Source of the DNA: Branchiostoma floridae
Taxonomy: Eukaryota > Chordata > Leptocardii > Amphioxiformes > Branchiostomatidae
Length of the DNA: 64,000 nucleotides
NCBI RefSeq assembly: GCF_000003815.2
Contig: NC_049982.1
Coordinates: forward strand, 17,494,136-17,558,135
Direction of reading: 5' to 3'
Part shown: positions 50,001-59,806 of the stretch, in pieces
Position numbering within the stretch: position 1 is the first letter of the stretch
Layout: each line of letters begins with the position of its first letter
Translations under genes and position numbers: made by a program
Notes under the pieces: model-generated
Told to the model about the DNA's origin: nothing
Database searches by the model: none
The model's input: the letters and a program-made list of their open reading frames with translations, nothing else

Positions 50001-53000
50001 CTACCATGCTGTATGCACGCGCTATGATCGACTCACCGGGGGTGGAATTGAAGTATGTTCAACCATGCTTACCAGTTTCTCTTTACTTTAGATCTTATTC
50101 ACAAACAAGTCTTTTGCTCTCTGAATTATCCAACTTCCAATGTTCCACACTTTCAGCTGATTGTTTTCATACTTTTCATATTTCTAGGATTTGAAAACTA
50201 TCCTCTGGAGATGTCTTGAAGAAGCAGAGAAATCCAAGATGGAGTCCATTGCCTTTCCAGCCATTGGTACCGGCTCCTTAGACTTCCCTCGTGACCTGGT
50301 GGCAAAGGTCATGTTTGCAGAGGTTCTAGAGTTTGGCAAGGAAAACCTTGACTCTGGGGTCAAAGACATCCGGTTTGTGGTGTACAGCATGGACCAGGCA
50401 ACAGTTCAGGTATGCCATCTTAATGCATGTATCCTTCTCTTATTTTCATAAACAATATGATTTTGAAAAAAGCAGGGAAAATCACCCTTTGATGCCAGAA
50501 TCTGTCTTGTTGGCTAATTTTAGTACAAAATATTGGCTTTGACAATCATTGGGCGGTTGTCTGTATGAAGTGCTGATGTACAATTTCTCTGCAGGCCTTT
50601 GAGACAGAGCTGGAGCGCCAAGGCGGCACACTACAGTCAGGCTCAGAAGGCTCCCTCACCCCCGACAGGGACCTGTCTGCATCACCCAAGCCGTTCTCAA
50701 GCGTTCCGCACAAACTGCACCCGGAGGAAGGTTGATCTGATGTGATTTATTAAATTTGCACATATTAAAGTTGTTTACATGTCAATATACAAAGAACAAT
50801 TTGAAAGGAAACGTGAACGGGGGAAAAGGCTTATTAGCCACAGTCGGTGGCTTATTAGGGCTCTATCGCCCTTAATACTGCAGTTGTAAATTAAAATTTA
50901 TCAACTTGCAGTCATAACAAATCAGGTTGTGCATCAACAACAGTCTTCTGAGGTGAAGTCAATGCAGAAGGGGTGGTAGTAATAGCTGTCAGCTGCAGTT
51001 ATTGATATGTGTGTGCCGCATACATTTTACACTGTGCCATGTTGGTTGCTACTTGCATGCAAGCACTGTTAATAATTGTGTTCAATATGGTGACGCACCT
51101 AACATGTTATTCTCTCATCTGGCGATGACCACCATGAATAATTCAAAGTTTTACAAATCAATCACAGCCATTCAGATTGTATTGAAGACTTCCGACAAAT
51201 ACAAGCCTCTGTGACATTTTCTTGTTCCAGCGGGCGTGTCCAGTGGTTCGTCTAGTCCACAACCGACGACAGACGAAGTCCAGATTGGACATGTCTGTCT
51301 CCATGTTCAGCATGGGAACATCGCCAAAGACAGGACAGATGCCATTGTGAACCCTACCAATGCTAAACTGGATTTCACCATGGGTAAGGAAGACTGGTAT
51401 TGTCTTTGTGCCTGATGACAATGATATGTTGCAGGCCGATAAGATTCACTGCTGGCACTTTGAGTTCCCTCCAGTGTTTCACTACATGGTTCCTCTGTGT
51501 TGTAGGTGCTGTGCCAAGAGCTATCCTCAATGCTGGTGGCCATGCTGTATTGGCTGAGTGTCGCCAACTTGGTAAGTGGTTACAAGCTTTTCTATAGTAT
51601 CTTATCTAATGTCCAATGTTGTCTTTCAGATATTTTTGAGAGATTCATTTGAAATTTACAGTCAACAAACATTGATGCATTTGAGGTCAATACAGCAAGA
51701 GATTATTAAGGTAATTGTAGTTTAAGAGCAGAAACTTCAAAACTGACATTTATTCAAGTATTTCTTGAGCTTATCATTCAAAAGAAATAGCTGCTTGATG
51801 TATTACTATACTTTTCTGATACAGGTACTGCAAAAGTCAATGATTTTGATGATAAGGAATAATTGCACAAATGTCTCTTGCCTGGTCTATGCTGTGTTTC
51901 AACAAACTGTGCCTAGTCCCAAAATGGCAAAATCAGATTATCCATTCCTTACCCACAGGGTCGTTACCCATCAGTGGTGTAGCCGTGACGGGGTCAGGAA
52001 ACCTGCGCTGCAAGCACGTGATTCATGTGGCACCAGGCGATGACATCTACACTCTGAAGGAGCAGTTCAGGAACGTCTTACGTCTGGCCGAGGAGATGGA
52101 GCTGAAGTCCATCTCGTTTCCTGCACTGGGCACAGGTACACACATTACATTGTTCTTAGTTAAGAATTTTTGCACATATGGTTCAATTTCTTTTACTTTT
52201 GCAGGAATTTGATGGTGAGAAGAAAAGACAATAACAGAAATGTTGTGAAGATTACCATTTCAGCACCAAGGAAAGACACCATTGGTAATTCCATTCACAA
52301 AACAAAATCAATATCTTATGCTATATGAATGTCTCAATAGCACTTCAAAAAGACTTCATGCACTCTAATAGTCATCTGATCAAATGTTTTCACCATTGTA
52401 TACCTTTTTTCACACTTTCCAAGCCTTACAAAGTGGATTTCATTTTTATATATTCTCATCATCATCAACTAGGAAATTGATATTAGTATATGCACTAATC
52501 ACACACATGCATTGCCTTCTCCCTGAACTATTGCAGGTAGCACACGGATAGAGACAAGCCAAGCAGCATCTTGCATGGTGGAGGCCATTGACGAATTCGT
52601 CCACGAAGACAAGCCCAAGAATCTGGTTCTAGTCAGGGCTACCATCTCCAAAGAGGAAGTCATGGTTTGCTACCGCGATGCCATCTCTCAGTGGACTCCA
52701 GGACAGAGACAGCAAGGACAGCTTGCAGCACTGGAGAAAATAGCAAGTAGGTTTCACCAGGCCAGGTCCTTGGTACTGAATGGTGTTTCATGTTGTGAGT
52801 CGAACTGTAAGATTTGTGGGCTAAGAAGTAATTTTTTATTAGGAACATTACTTATTAGTATCTTAATGTATATATTAAGAACAATCATATAGCATAACTG
52901 TTTATTACATTTCTTAAACTTATAGACTGTCAAGGCTGACATGATTGATAAATATATTTCTACGTCCTACATGTATTACATTCAATTCACAAAACAAAGA

Positions 53001-55747
53001 CATTTATGTAGACTATTTTATTCATTTGTGTAGAGTTCACATGGCATTTTACATTCTTGTCAATTAGATGCAGTAGCTGATCGCATGAAGAGGGTCATTA
53101 GATTTGACCCGAAGGAAGCTCCCCTGATTGTCTCAGTAGACGGGATAGTGCTGAAGGTATTTGCAGGAAAGAAAGCCCAGCTGGACACTGCTGTGAGGAA
53201 GATAGAGGACATGATGAGCAGGGAGTGTAAGGACCACATCATCACAGATCCATCTGTGGACAAGCTGTCCCTTTTGGACCAGGCTACAATTAAGGTAGAA
53301 CTGGAACAATTGCCTTTTTTTTTTTAAATTGGCTTGTTTGCAACTTCTTTGTTATTGACCATCCCTATGTTTATGAAATTGAACTGCCTGTTGCACTTGA
53401 ACTTCTGTTGATTTGAAATACATCAGTATGATGTATGAAACAAGCCTTGTTTGCCCGTTTGGGTTCAAAAATGTTAACTTTTATTCGTTCCTATACTTGT
53501 TATGTAATATCACAAAATAATGAAGACCAAAGACATTTACAAAAAGTACAACAAATTTTCTGCATGTTTCAATTAGGAGCTGGAGAAGCAGCATACGGTG
53601 GCGATAACCATCAATAGCAGTGACTCCAGCATCCGAGTACAAGGCAACGGAGGTGATGTCAGTGATGTGGTGACTGATATCTACAAGGTACACATATCAC
53701 ATCTCTATTGTGCCTGGGTTTACTCATGATTATTGACAATTCAAAAGCTCATCATGTTGTTTGATGAATGCTGTGGCATCACTTGACAAATTCAGCCATG
53801 TTTATAGTTTTTCAACAGTGTCTCTGGTTTTGGCAGGTTTTGAATGAGATCACAGTGAAGGAGTATAAGAGTCAGCAGGCTGAACTGATGTCTAGGGAGG
53901 TCCAGTGGTGTTACCTGGAGCAGGAGATGTACCAGCCTTACAGTCCTGACCTGAACGCTGTCCTGGAACAGGCCAAACGGGTATGTGCCTTATCATTACT
54001 ACAGTTCTACATTGTAGTAGTTTCAAGCCACTGAAGCAAAGTTCCTCATTCTTCTAAAGATGACATCTGAATATCTTCATCAGTTTCCTTTTGTTTGCAA
54101 CATGTTTGAAGGAATATGAAGTGATGGTATATTTTTTTCACTCTCTTCATGTATATTATAATATGTTGTTGAAGTAACATCATTTTCATAAGTCAAGGTA
54201 TGATGGACAAGCAACAAGCATGTCCATAAATCATTGACCATCACGATCCAAACACATATGTCAAATGTGACAAATGCATGCACTTCACACACAGCCTTTT
54301 GACGTTTTTGTTTCTTTAGCATGGGAGGTCTTATGTTGACTTCACCAAGCCAGACACCCTGGAAGCTTGCCATGTGGACTTCATCAGGATGAAGGAGACC
54401 CGGATCCTGACAGGAGACACCAGACTCATCCTTAGGAAAGACACAAAGACGGGTACCGCAAATTTCTCTTCAATTGATATCCATTTCGATATAAATGTAA
54501 TCAAGGACAATATACTTGACAACTATCTAAGTTGACACTTTGTTACTCTTATATCATTCATTGAATGAAGCATGTCAGTATGGCTGACTAGCAGTGACTG
54601 TCTAACCCTGCAGATCTGCCTGAGTTCTGGGACCCCCAGGGTGATGATGAGGTGAAGGTGGTGGAGCTGAGTGAGGGGAGTCTGGAGTTCCAGGAGACTT
54701 ACATGTACTTCACCAAAACGATAGGAGACATGCTGTCTAAGGTTGTCAAGGTAACATCATTGTATTTTCTTTTCTTCATTGCTTGTAAGAAAATTCACAC
54801 ATTAGGGTGGGTCATTTCCTTTCATGATAAAGTGATAAAATGTTGTAACGTTAGGTGTTGATGGCTCTTATTCCTCTTAACCAGAGAGTGAATGAGATAC
54901 ACACACGTTCTACAGAATGACATGTATTAACTTTTAATTCCCCAACCTCAGAATGAAATACTGCCTCCTAGAGGCCAAGTACTCAAGTGCAGGACTACAT
55001 TTGTGGGATATCTAGGAAAAGGTGCAATGCCATTGCAGATGATTTCTTTGATGGTTGGATTTTGGACTATATTTAAATGTAAGGGAGTGATGTAATTTGT
55101 CCTGTGCTTTCTACAGATTGAGCGTATCCAGAACCCAGCCCTGTGGCGACAGTACCAGGTGAAAAAGGAGAAGATGGACAGAACAAACAAGGCCGCCAAT
55201 AATGAGAGACGTCTGTTTCATGGAACCTCCATTGGCTCCTGTTCCCACATCAACGCGCATGGCTTCAACAGGAGCTTTTGTGGAAAAAATGGTACCACAT
55301 TTGGATATCTTTTCAACATAACCTAACCTTGTAGCTTATGCCATGTTTGTTATGTTATTTCATCTCTTCATGTTCATGTATTTCTAGAACTGGAACTATT
55401 AGTTCTTGTTTATACTATAGTGTTGTTTGTTTCATCTATTTTTCCTTTTTAATCCAGCTACCCTGTATGGCAATGGAGTATACTTTGCTGTAGAATCCAG
55501 CTTCTCAGCCAAGGACCAGTACTCCCTCCCAGCTACCAAGCACAACAAGCATGTGTACCTGGCCAGAGTCCTGGTGGGAGAGGCCACGATCGGCAGACAG
55601 GGCATGATTGTCCCTCCGCCTAAAGACCCTGTAAACAAGACCGTTCTGTATGACAGCGTCACCAACAATGTCAAAAACCCAAACATCTTTGTGATCTTCC
55701 ATGACACACAGGCTTATCCTGAGTATCTGATAACATTTCGCAGTTAA
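38073..55747 (+). CDS. PARP14: PARP14-like mono-ADP-ribosyltransferase, macro/WWE/ART
   Basis: Twenty-three GT-AG exons join in frame to about 2026 aa (human PARP14: 1801): 38073-38259, 43939-44108, 44595-44775, 45078-45251, 45901-46164, 46319-46555, 46829-48622, 48755-48930, 49129-49605, 49813-50052, 50188-50409, 50595-50730, 51231-51383, 51506-51571, 51959-52135, 52537-52746, 53068-53294, 53577-53687, 53837-53980, 54320-54452, 54614-54750, 55117-55291, 55458-55747. Order: four RRM-like modules (about 5-62, 185-237, 265-325, 350-404) with YFENKRRSGGG-type signatures; KH-like repeats (405-950); macro 1 (960-1155), macro 2 (1200-1380), macro 3 (1435-1590); KH-like (1620-1733); WWE (1745-1826); catalytic domain (1827-2026). 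Catalytic positions read His1907 (FHGTS), Tyr1939 (YGNGVYFA) and Ile2007 (before FVIFHD), the H-Y-I mono-transferase triad, not the polymerising H-Y-E. Vertebrate PARP14 acts in interferon and antiviral ADP-ribosylation; that role here is inference. Confidence 0.95.
41135..41152. repeat. CCTCCCAATATCTGCTTG dispersed repeat word
   Basis: The same word occurs in both units of the 841-bp tandem repeat (16351-16369 and 17192-17210). In each place it is followed by an ACAGATTA word within about 25 bp. This marks a dispersed repeat family copy in PARP14-like intron 1. Its full borders are not resolved. Confidence 0.5.
42353..42913. mobile_element. MITE with CATGCCCGTAGCCAGG inverted ends
   Basis: The left end CATGCCCGTAGCCAGG (42353-42368) is the exact reverse complement of the right end CCTGGCTACGGGCATG (42898-42913). 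G-rich and C-rich stretches follow as extended TIR. Both sides carry AGTAA, a likely 5-bp target duplication. Near 42413-42452 there are two back-to-back hairpins, GCGCC-GCA-GGCGC and CTCACGCC-GAA-GGCGTGAG. The 152-codon minus-strand frame across it has no recognisable domain and is not considered a gene. It lies in PARP14-like intron 1. Confidence 0.8.
43019..43420. repeat. Diverged direct repeats in PARP14-like intron 1
   Basis: CAGACCACCTGTTAATGCA occurs at 43019 and again at 43182. Downstream of each copy there is a second shared block, CTATCAAAAGGTCACTCCCAG near 43074 and CTGTCAAAGGTCACTTCCAG near 43379. This suggests an old duplication or two copies of one dispersed repeat. Confidence 0.5.
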
Positions 55748-56419
55748 GTCTATGATGCAGTGACATTCACTGGCATATGCCAAATAGTGCATTTTGTAGT
55801 TACTCAAGCAACTACACGAGTAGATATGGTTTTGGAATTTTCCCCAAATGATATCCAGTTGCTTGGAAAATTGTTGTTTGGCATATCTTATTATCTGGAT
55901 GTCTAACCTTCATTGATATACACTATCATATTTCTTGTACAATAGATAACAGAATTGTTGCAATCTGTCTTAATGTCATAAATTACCTGGCTTAGCCAGA
56001 ATTGTTGTCATTAGATAGTGATATTGCTAACTAGCACACAACAAATTCAGGAGATGTTGCATCGTCAAAAGCTTCTAGATATAGATTAGAAGAGGTAACA
56101 CTACTGAGTTGCAGGATAAGTGGACAGTAAGGGCACTTTATATTTCGTATTGATTCTGTGATTGTCTGTCTGGGATTTTCTAAGAAGTTTGCTGCATGAT
56201 GTGTAAACTGTCAGTTTTATTACTTCTATGTTATGTCAATAATTTGTACATCAAGCAATACATGATGTAGTTGTCGTTTAAGATTTTTTAATACAATATT
56301 TTTGTACAGAAATGGGTTATGACATTTTGGGTAGCAGTAGAGGCATGTTTGTAAGAAGGTCATTGCTACACCATATCAATATCATCTTCTAAGTCTAAGC
56401 TGCTTTCAATGAAGGCATT
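55748..56419. other. PARP14-like 3' UTR region
   Basis: AT-rich, no coding exon. It follows the PARP14-like stop and precedes a large transposon. I did not find an unambiguous AATAAA in this stretch, so the poly(A) site may use a variant signal or lie within or beyond the insertion. Confidence 0.45.
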
Positions 56420-56689
56420 ACTATTTTCGGGTTCGCTTAAAAGGCTGGGCTGTCTACCAGGCCAGGCTACCTGGCCTGTCTACCTGGCCTGGCTATCACG
56501 TCAGGCTACTCAGATCCCCCCATTCATACCCCCATCATGTGGCACTCAGCCAAAATAGCTGATTGACAGGCATAGTAATTGCTAATTTTCAACCCTGCCA
56601 GTGTCCACTGGCTGGACCCTTCCGGGAAAGTGTGTGGGAGGCCTTCCTTGCAGCTGTCAGGAACACATAATGTTTCAAGTACTGTACCA

Positions 56690-56765
56690 GTACTGTGTTC
56701 GGTAAATGCTTTAGGATGTTAGACCTAGAAAACAGAGGTCCTGGGTTCAAATCCTTTGACATGTC
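56690..56765 (+). mobile_element. tRNA-like SINE head with Pol III B box
   Basis: GGTTCAAATCC at 56744-56754 is a perfect Pol III B box. It follows TTAGACC...GAAAACAGAGGTCCTG, which resembles a tRNA anticodon-to-TPsiC region. The A-box half is degenerate and no full cloverleaf with an acceptor stem forms, so this is a tRNA-derived SINE relic rather than a tRNA gene. It lies just inside the left arm of the Mutator-like element. Confidence 0.5.
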
Positions 56766-57034
56766 ACAAAATCTGTTAACAGTACTTTCCACACTCCAAC
56801 TTGTACATTAGGGGGTTGGAGAGATTATTGTCAGTGGAAGGAGAGGATTGGGCTCTGTCCTGGACACAAAAATTGTACAGTGGATAACAATCCACAGCCT
56901 CAAAAATGCTATGTGACTACTAAGATTGTATATGTCAACATGGTATACTAGCATAGAGAACAAGGAGGCACATGTAATTATACAGTACCCCCCTTGGTCA
57001 ATACAAGTTTAGCTTTACAGTGAGCAAGTGATAT

Positions 57035-57768
57035 AGACCCCATTCACACTCAGAAAAACGATTCGAATAAAACATGTTATCCGAATAAAACTACCCGATC
57101 CGAATAAAACTTAGCAGTATGAACGCTCCCAAATCACTTGGATTTCATCGATTCGAATCCCTCGCGATCCACCTCGGGGAGGTAGATAGAACTCCAGGAA
57201 GTGGATAAAACTGTGCCACGGGGAGTCTCGATTCGTACGATTCGGCAGTGTGAACGCGCAAGGGGATAGGATTCACTTTAAGTGGATAGGATGCAACTTA
57301 TCAAAGGTGAGTTTGCTCAATTAGAAGTTTTTCTGCCAGTCCGAGTCTGAAAATGTTCAAAGCACAATGTTGTTCCACCAATCATGGCTTCGCTCCCGCT
57401 CCCAGATCGTTCTGTCTGCCGCTCTGGTGGCGTACATCTGCGCTGTACTACAGCTAGCCCAATATGCAGAAGACTTTGTCGGTGAAACCTTCTCGCAATC
57501 AAAGACCGTCGATTGCGTTCCCTTCTACGACTACAGAACATTCTCCAGAGGAACAACAGCATCAAAAATTGGTGGATTCCCGCCATTTTGAGCTGTAAGA
57601 AATGACGCTACCCTTTGACCTCAACCTAATATTTCATTTGGATAAGACTGAGGGCGCACTAATCGGATTGCCGTAGACGAGTGTGAACGCAATTTTGGAT
57701 CGGATAGAATTTTTTTTATTCGGATAAATGTTTTATCCGAATCGTTTTTCTGAGTGTGAATGGGGTCT
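57035..57768. mobile_element. Nested TIR DNA transposon inside the long-TIR element
   Basis: The left end AGACCCCATTCACACTCAGA is matched inverted at the right end, continuing through AAAACGATTCG. The trinucleotide TAT flanks both sides (57032-57034 and 57769-57771). The outer TIR runs about 30 bp, and GAATAAAA and GTGTGAACGC words repeat inside. An 89-codon Arg-rich minus-strand frame (57317-57586) lies within. It could be a decayed transposase N-terminus, but I cannot assign it. Confidence 0.75.
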
Positions 57769-57869
57769 TATGCTCTCCCTTCTTGTTGCACAAGCTGAGA
57801 TAGTTTCTGTTCTAGAAGATAGATATTCAATAAAGAAACAAATTTCTGTTGCTGGCAAGCCCATTCTTA

Positions 57870-57892
57870 CACACACACACACACACACATTT
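57870..57892. repeat. (CA)n microsatellite
   Basis: A short pure ACACAC run, followed by imperfect CACAAACAC units to about 57920. Confidence 0.9.
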
Positions 57893-58203
57893 ACACACCC
57901 ACAAACATACACAAACACAGTGCTGGTACTTGTGTTCCTGACATGCTGCAAGCAAGGCCTCCCAGACACATTCCCAAAGGGCCCAGCCAGTGGTGGACAG
58001 GGCAACCTTGGGTCACTGGCACTAGCAGGGTTGGAGATCAGCAATTACTATGCCTGTCAATCAGCTATTTTGGCTGAGTGCCATATGATGGGGCTATGAA
58101 TGGGGGGATCTGAGTAGCCTGACGTGATAGCCAGGCCAGGTAGACAGGCCAGGTAGCCTGGCCTGGTAGACAGCCCAGCCTTTTAAGCGAACCCACTATT
58201 TTC

Positions 58204-59806
58204 ATGGGCAGACTGTATCTGTCAGGTTTCCGTATTATGTAACAGTAAACTTTTAACAGTTAAGGGAGATTTTTGTTGAGACTGTATGAGCATGTCAATG
58301 GTACTAGTAAGCTGGTGTCACCAAAACCAGTATTAGTTCCTATTTAATTTCAAATTTACTTAATTTATCATAATTTATATGTATTGCAATCTGAATGAAT
58401 AATCTATTTATAGTCTAACTGTTATTTAATTTTAATATCATATCTTTTGGGGCATTCTTGAATAAAAAGACAACTAGACTTGTAGGACACAACTCTCTAC
58501 TATGTAGTATTATTATTATTACAGTGTGTCAAGCTGGTGTGTTACTCTGAAGGGCGATTATACCGGCTACATAGATACAGATTATTTAATATGGTGTTTG
58601 TGGTGATACTCTCTTTAACTACTGATATTATCAAATATTAGACTAATCCATCAAAAGGATCTCAACATATAAGTGCGAAGACACAGACCCAGATCAAAAG
58701 AAGTTGTTCAAAATATGAAAGTATCAGCAAAGAAGGCTATTGCTAAGTATTTGCTGAATAAATAATGTAAATGGTGGCCTGATTTGTATGACCTATATTT
58801 ACAAATGTTCAGCTTTGTGTAACTTCTAAATGCCACAAAAACAAAATTCCCATCATTTACAGAATGATTGTATTTTCTATGAAGTATGCAAATTAGGTCT
58901 TAATCTGCATGATTGACATCTATCGATATTCCCCTCTATCTCATGATTCACAGATAGTCCCATCATAAAATGCAGTGAATTTTCCTCATTAATTATGCAA
59001 ATTAGCTCCTGACTCGCATGGTTTGTATCTAACTGTTGTTTCCATATATGTCCAAGTATTTGTTTGTTATAACACAGTTCAGTAAGAAATAGATGCAAAG
59101 TAGGAAGCTGGAGCCTAACATCTGCTTGGAGTCTCATCTGACTGTCTATACCCAAGTTGAAGTTGAAAAAAACCTTGTCTAGACGAAGGAGGGAAAGCAC
59201 GTAAATACAACATATAACCCAACATACTTTTCTGGTCTTTTCTAACTTCTCGGTGAGGCTTTTGTCGCTAGTAAATGGTTGCAATTTGATTTTGTGAAAA
59301 GGAATGGAGCCAAATTTGACAACATGGTGGACACAAGGCAAGGATCATCATGGTGCTGTCGAGTCAATATGGTAATGAACGCAGGTTCAGTCTTCTACCT
59401 ACATTAATCTGGCAATTGGAACTTGAAAAGGACATGAGTTACTAGTATGTCAAGTTAACGTTACCCTTTTGTGGAAGTTTCCAAAACGCCTCTCCATTTG
59501 TCAACTGCGTGAAGTCGCCAGAGCACCTCTCCAACGTGTTATCTTACAAGCGCGACGCTTGGCGGAATGAAGTAAAACTGCAACAAAGGAAACTGGCCAA
59601 GCGATTTTTCACGATACGTGTCTCTTTAAAGACGACCATTAGTGAATAGTGGTTTTATTAATGAACGTAGCATTAAACCTTATTATAGGAAAATGGTCTA
59701 ATTCAAAGTATGTGAAGGCCATGGATTCCATCATGTTATAAGTATTCTGACCTCACCAACAACTGATGGTTGCGTCCAGTAGGAAGAATTGTGGGTAGTT
59801 TCCAAC
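58204..59806. other. Intergenic between the transposon and SRP72
   Basis: AT-rich with no supported gene. A 154-codon minus-strand frame (58877-59341) lacks any recognisable domain and spans a degenerate duplication in which ATGCAAATTAG occurs at 58886 and 58995. The last 350 bp (about 59460-59806) are the likely SRP72 promoter and 5' UTR. Confidence 0.45.

Larger units (their letters stand above)
56429..58194. mobile_element. Mutator-like long-TIR element, 9-bp TSD
   Basis: The left arm (56429 to about 56701) and right arm (about 57914 to 58194) are inverted copies. They are nearly identical over the outer 150 bp, starting GGGTTCGCTTAAAAGGCTGG, and diverged further in. The sequence ACTATTTTC flanks both ends (56420-56428 and 58195-58203), a 9-bp duplication. 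TIRs of about 270 bp and a 9-bp TSD fit a non-autonomous Mutator-like element. No transposase is seen inside. It contains a nested TIR element at 57035-57768 and a tRNA-like SINE head near 56690-56765. Confidence 0.85.

Noticed and set aside
56690-56765. tRNA gene
   Set aside because: Only the B box and part of an anticodon-like arm are good; no acceptor stem pairing or intact A box, so it was called a SINE-like relic.
57317-57586. Arg-rich 89-codon frame in the nested transposon, considered as a transposase
   Set aside because: No DDE motif or helix-turn-helix visible, and too short; mentioned only as a possible decayed fragment.
58877-59341. 154-codon minus-strand frame
   Set aside because: AT-rich composition, no recognisable domain, spans a degenerate repeat with ATGCAAATTAG copies; no splice partners found.
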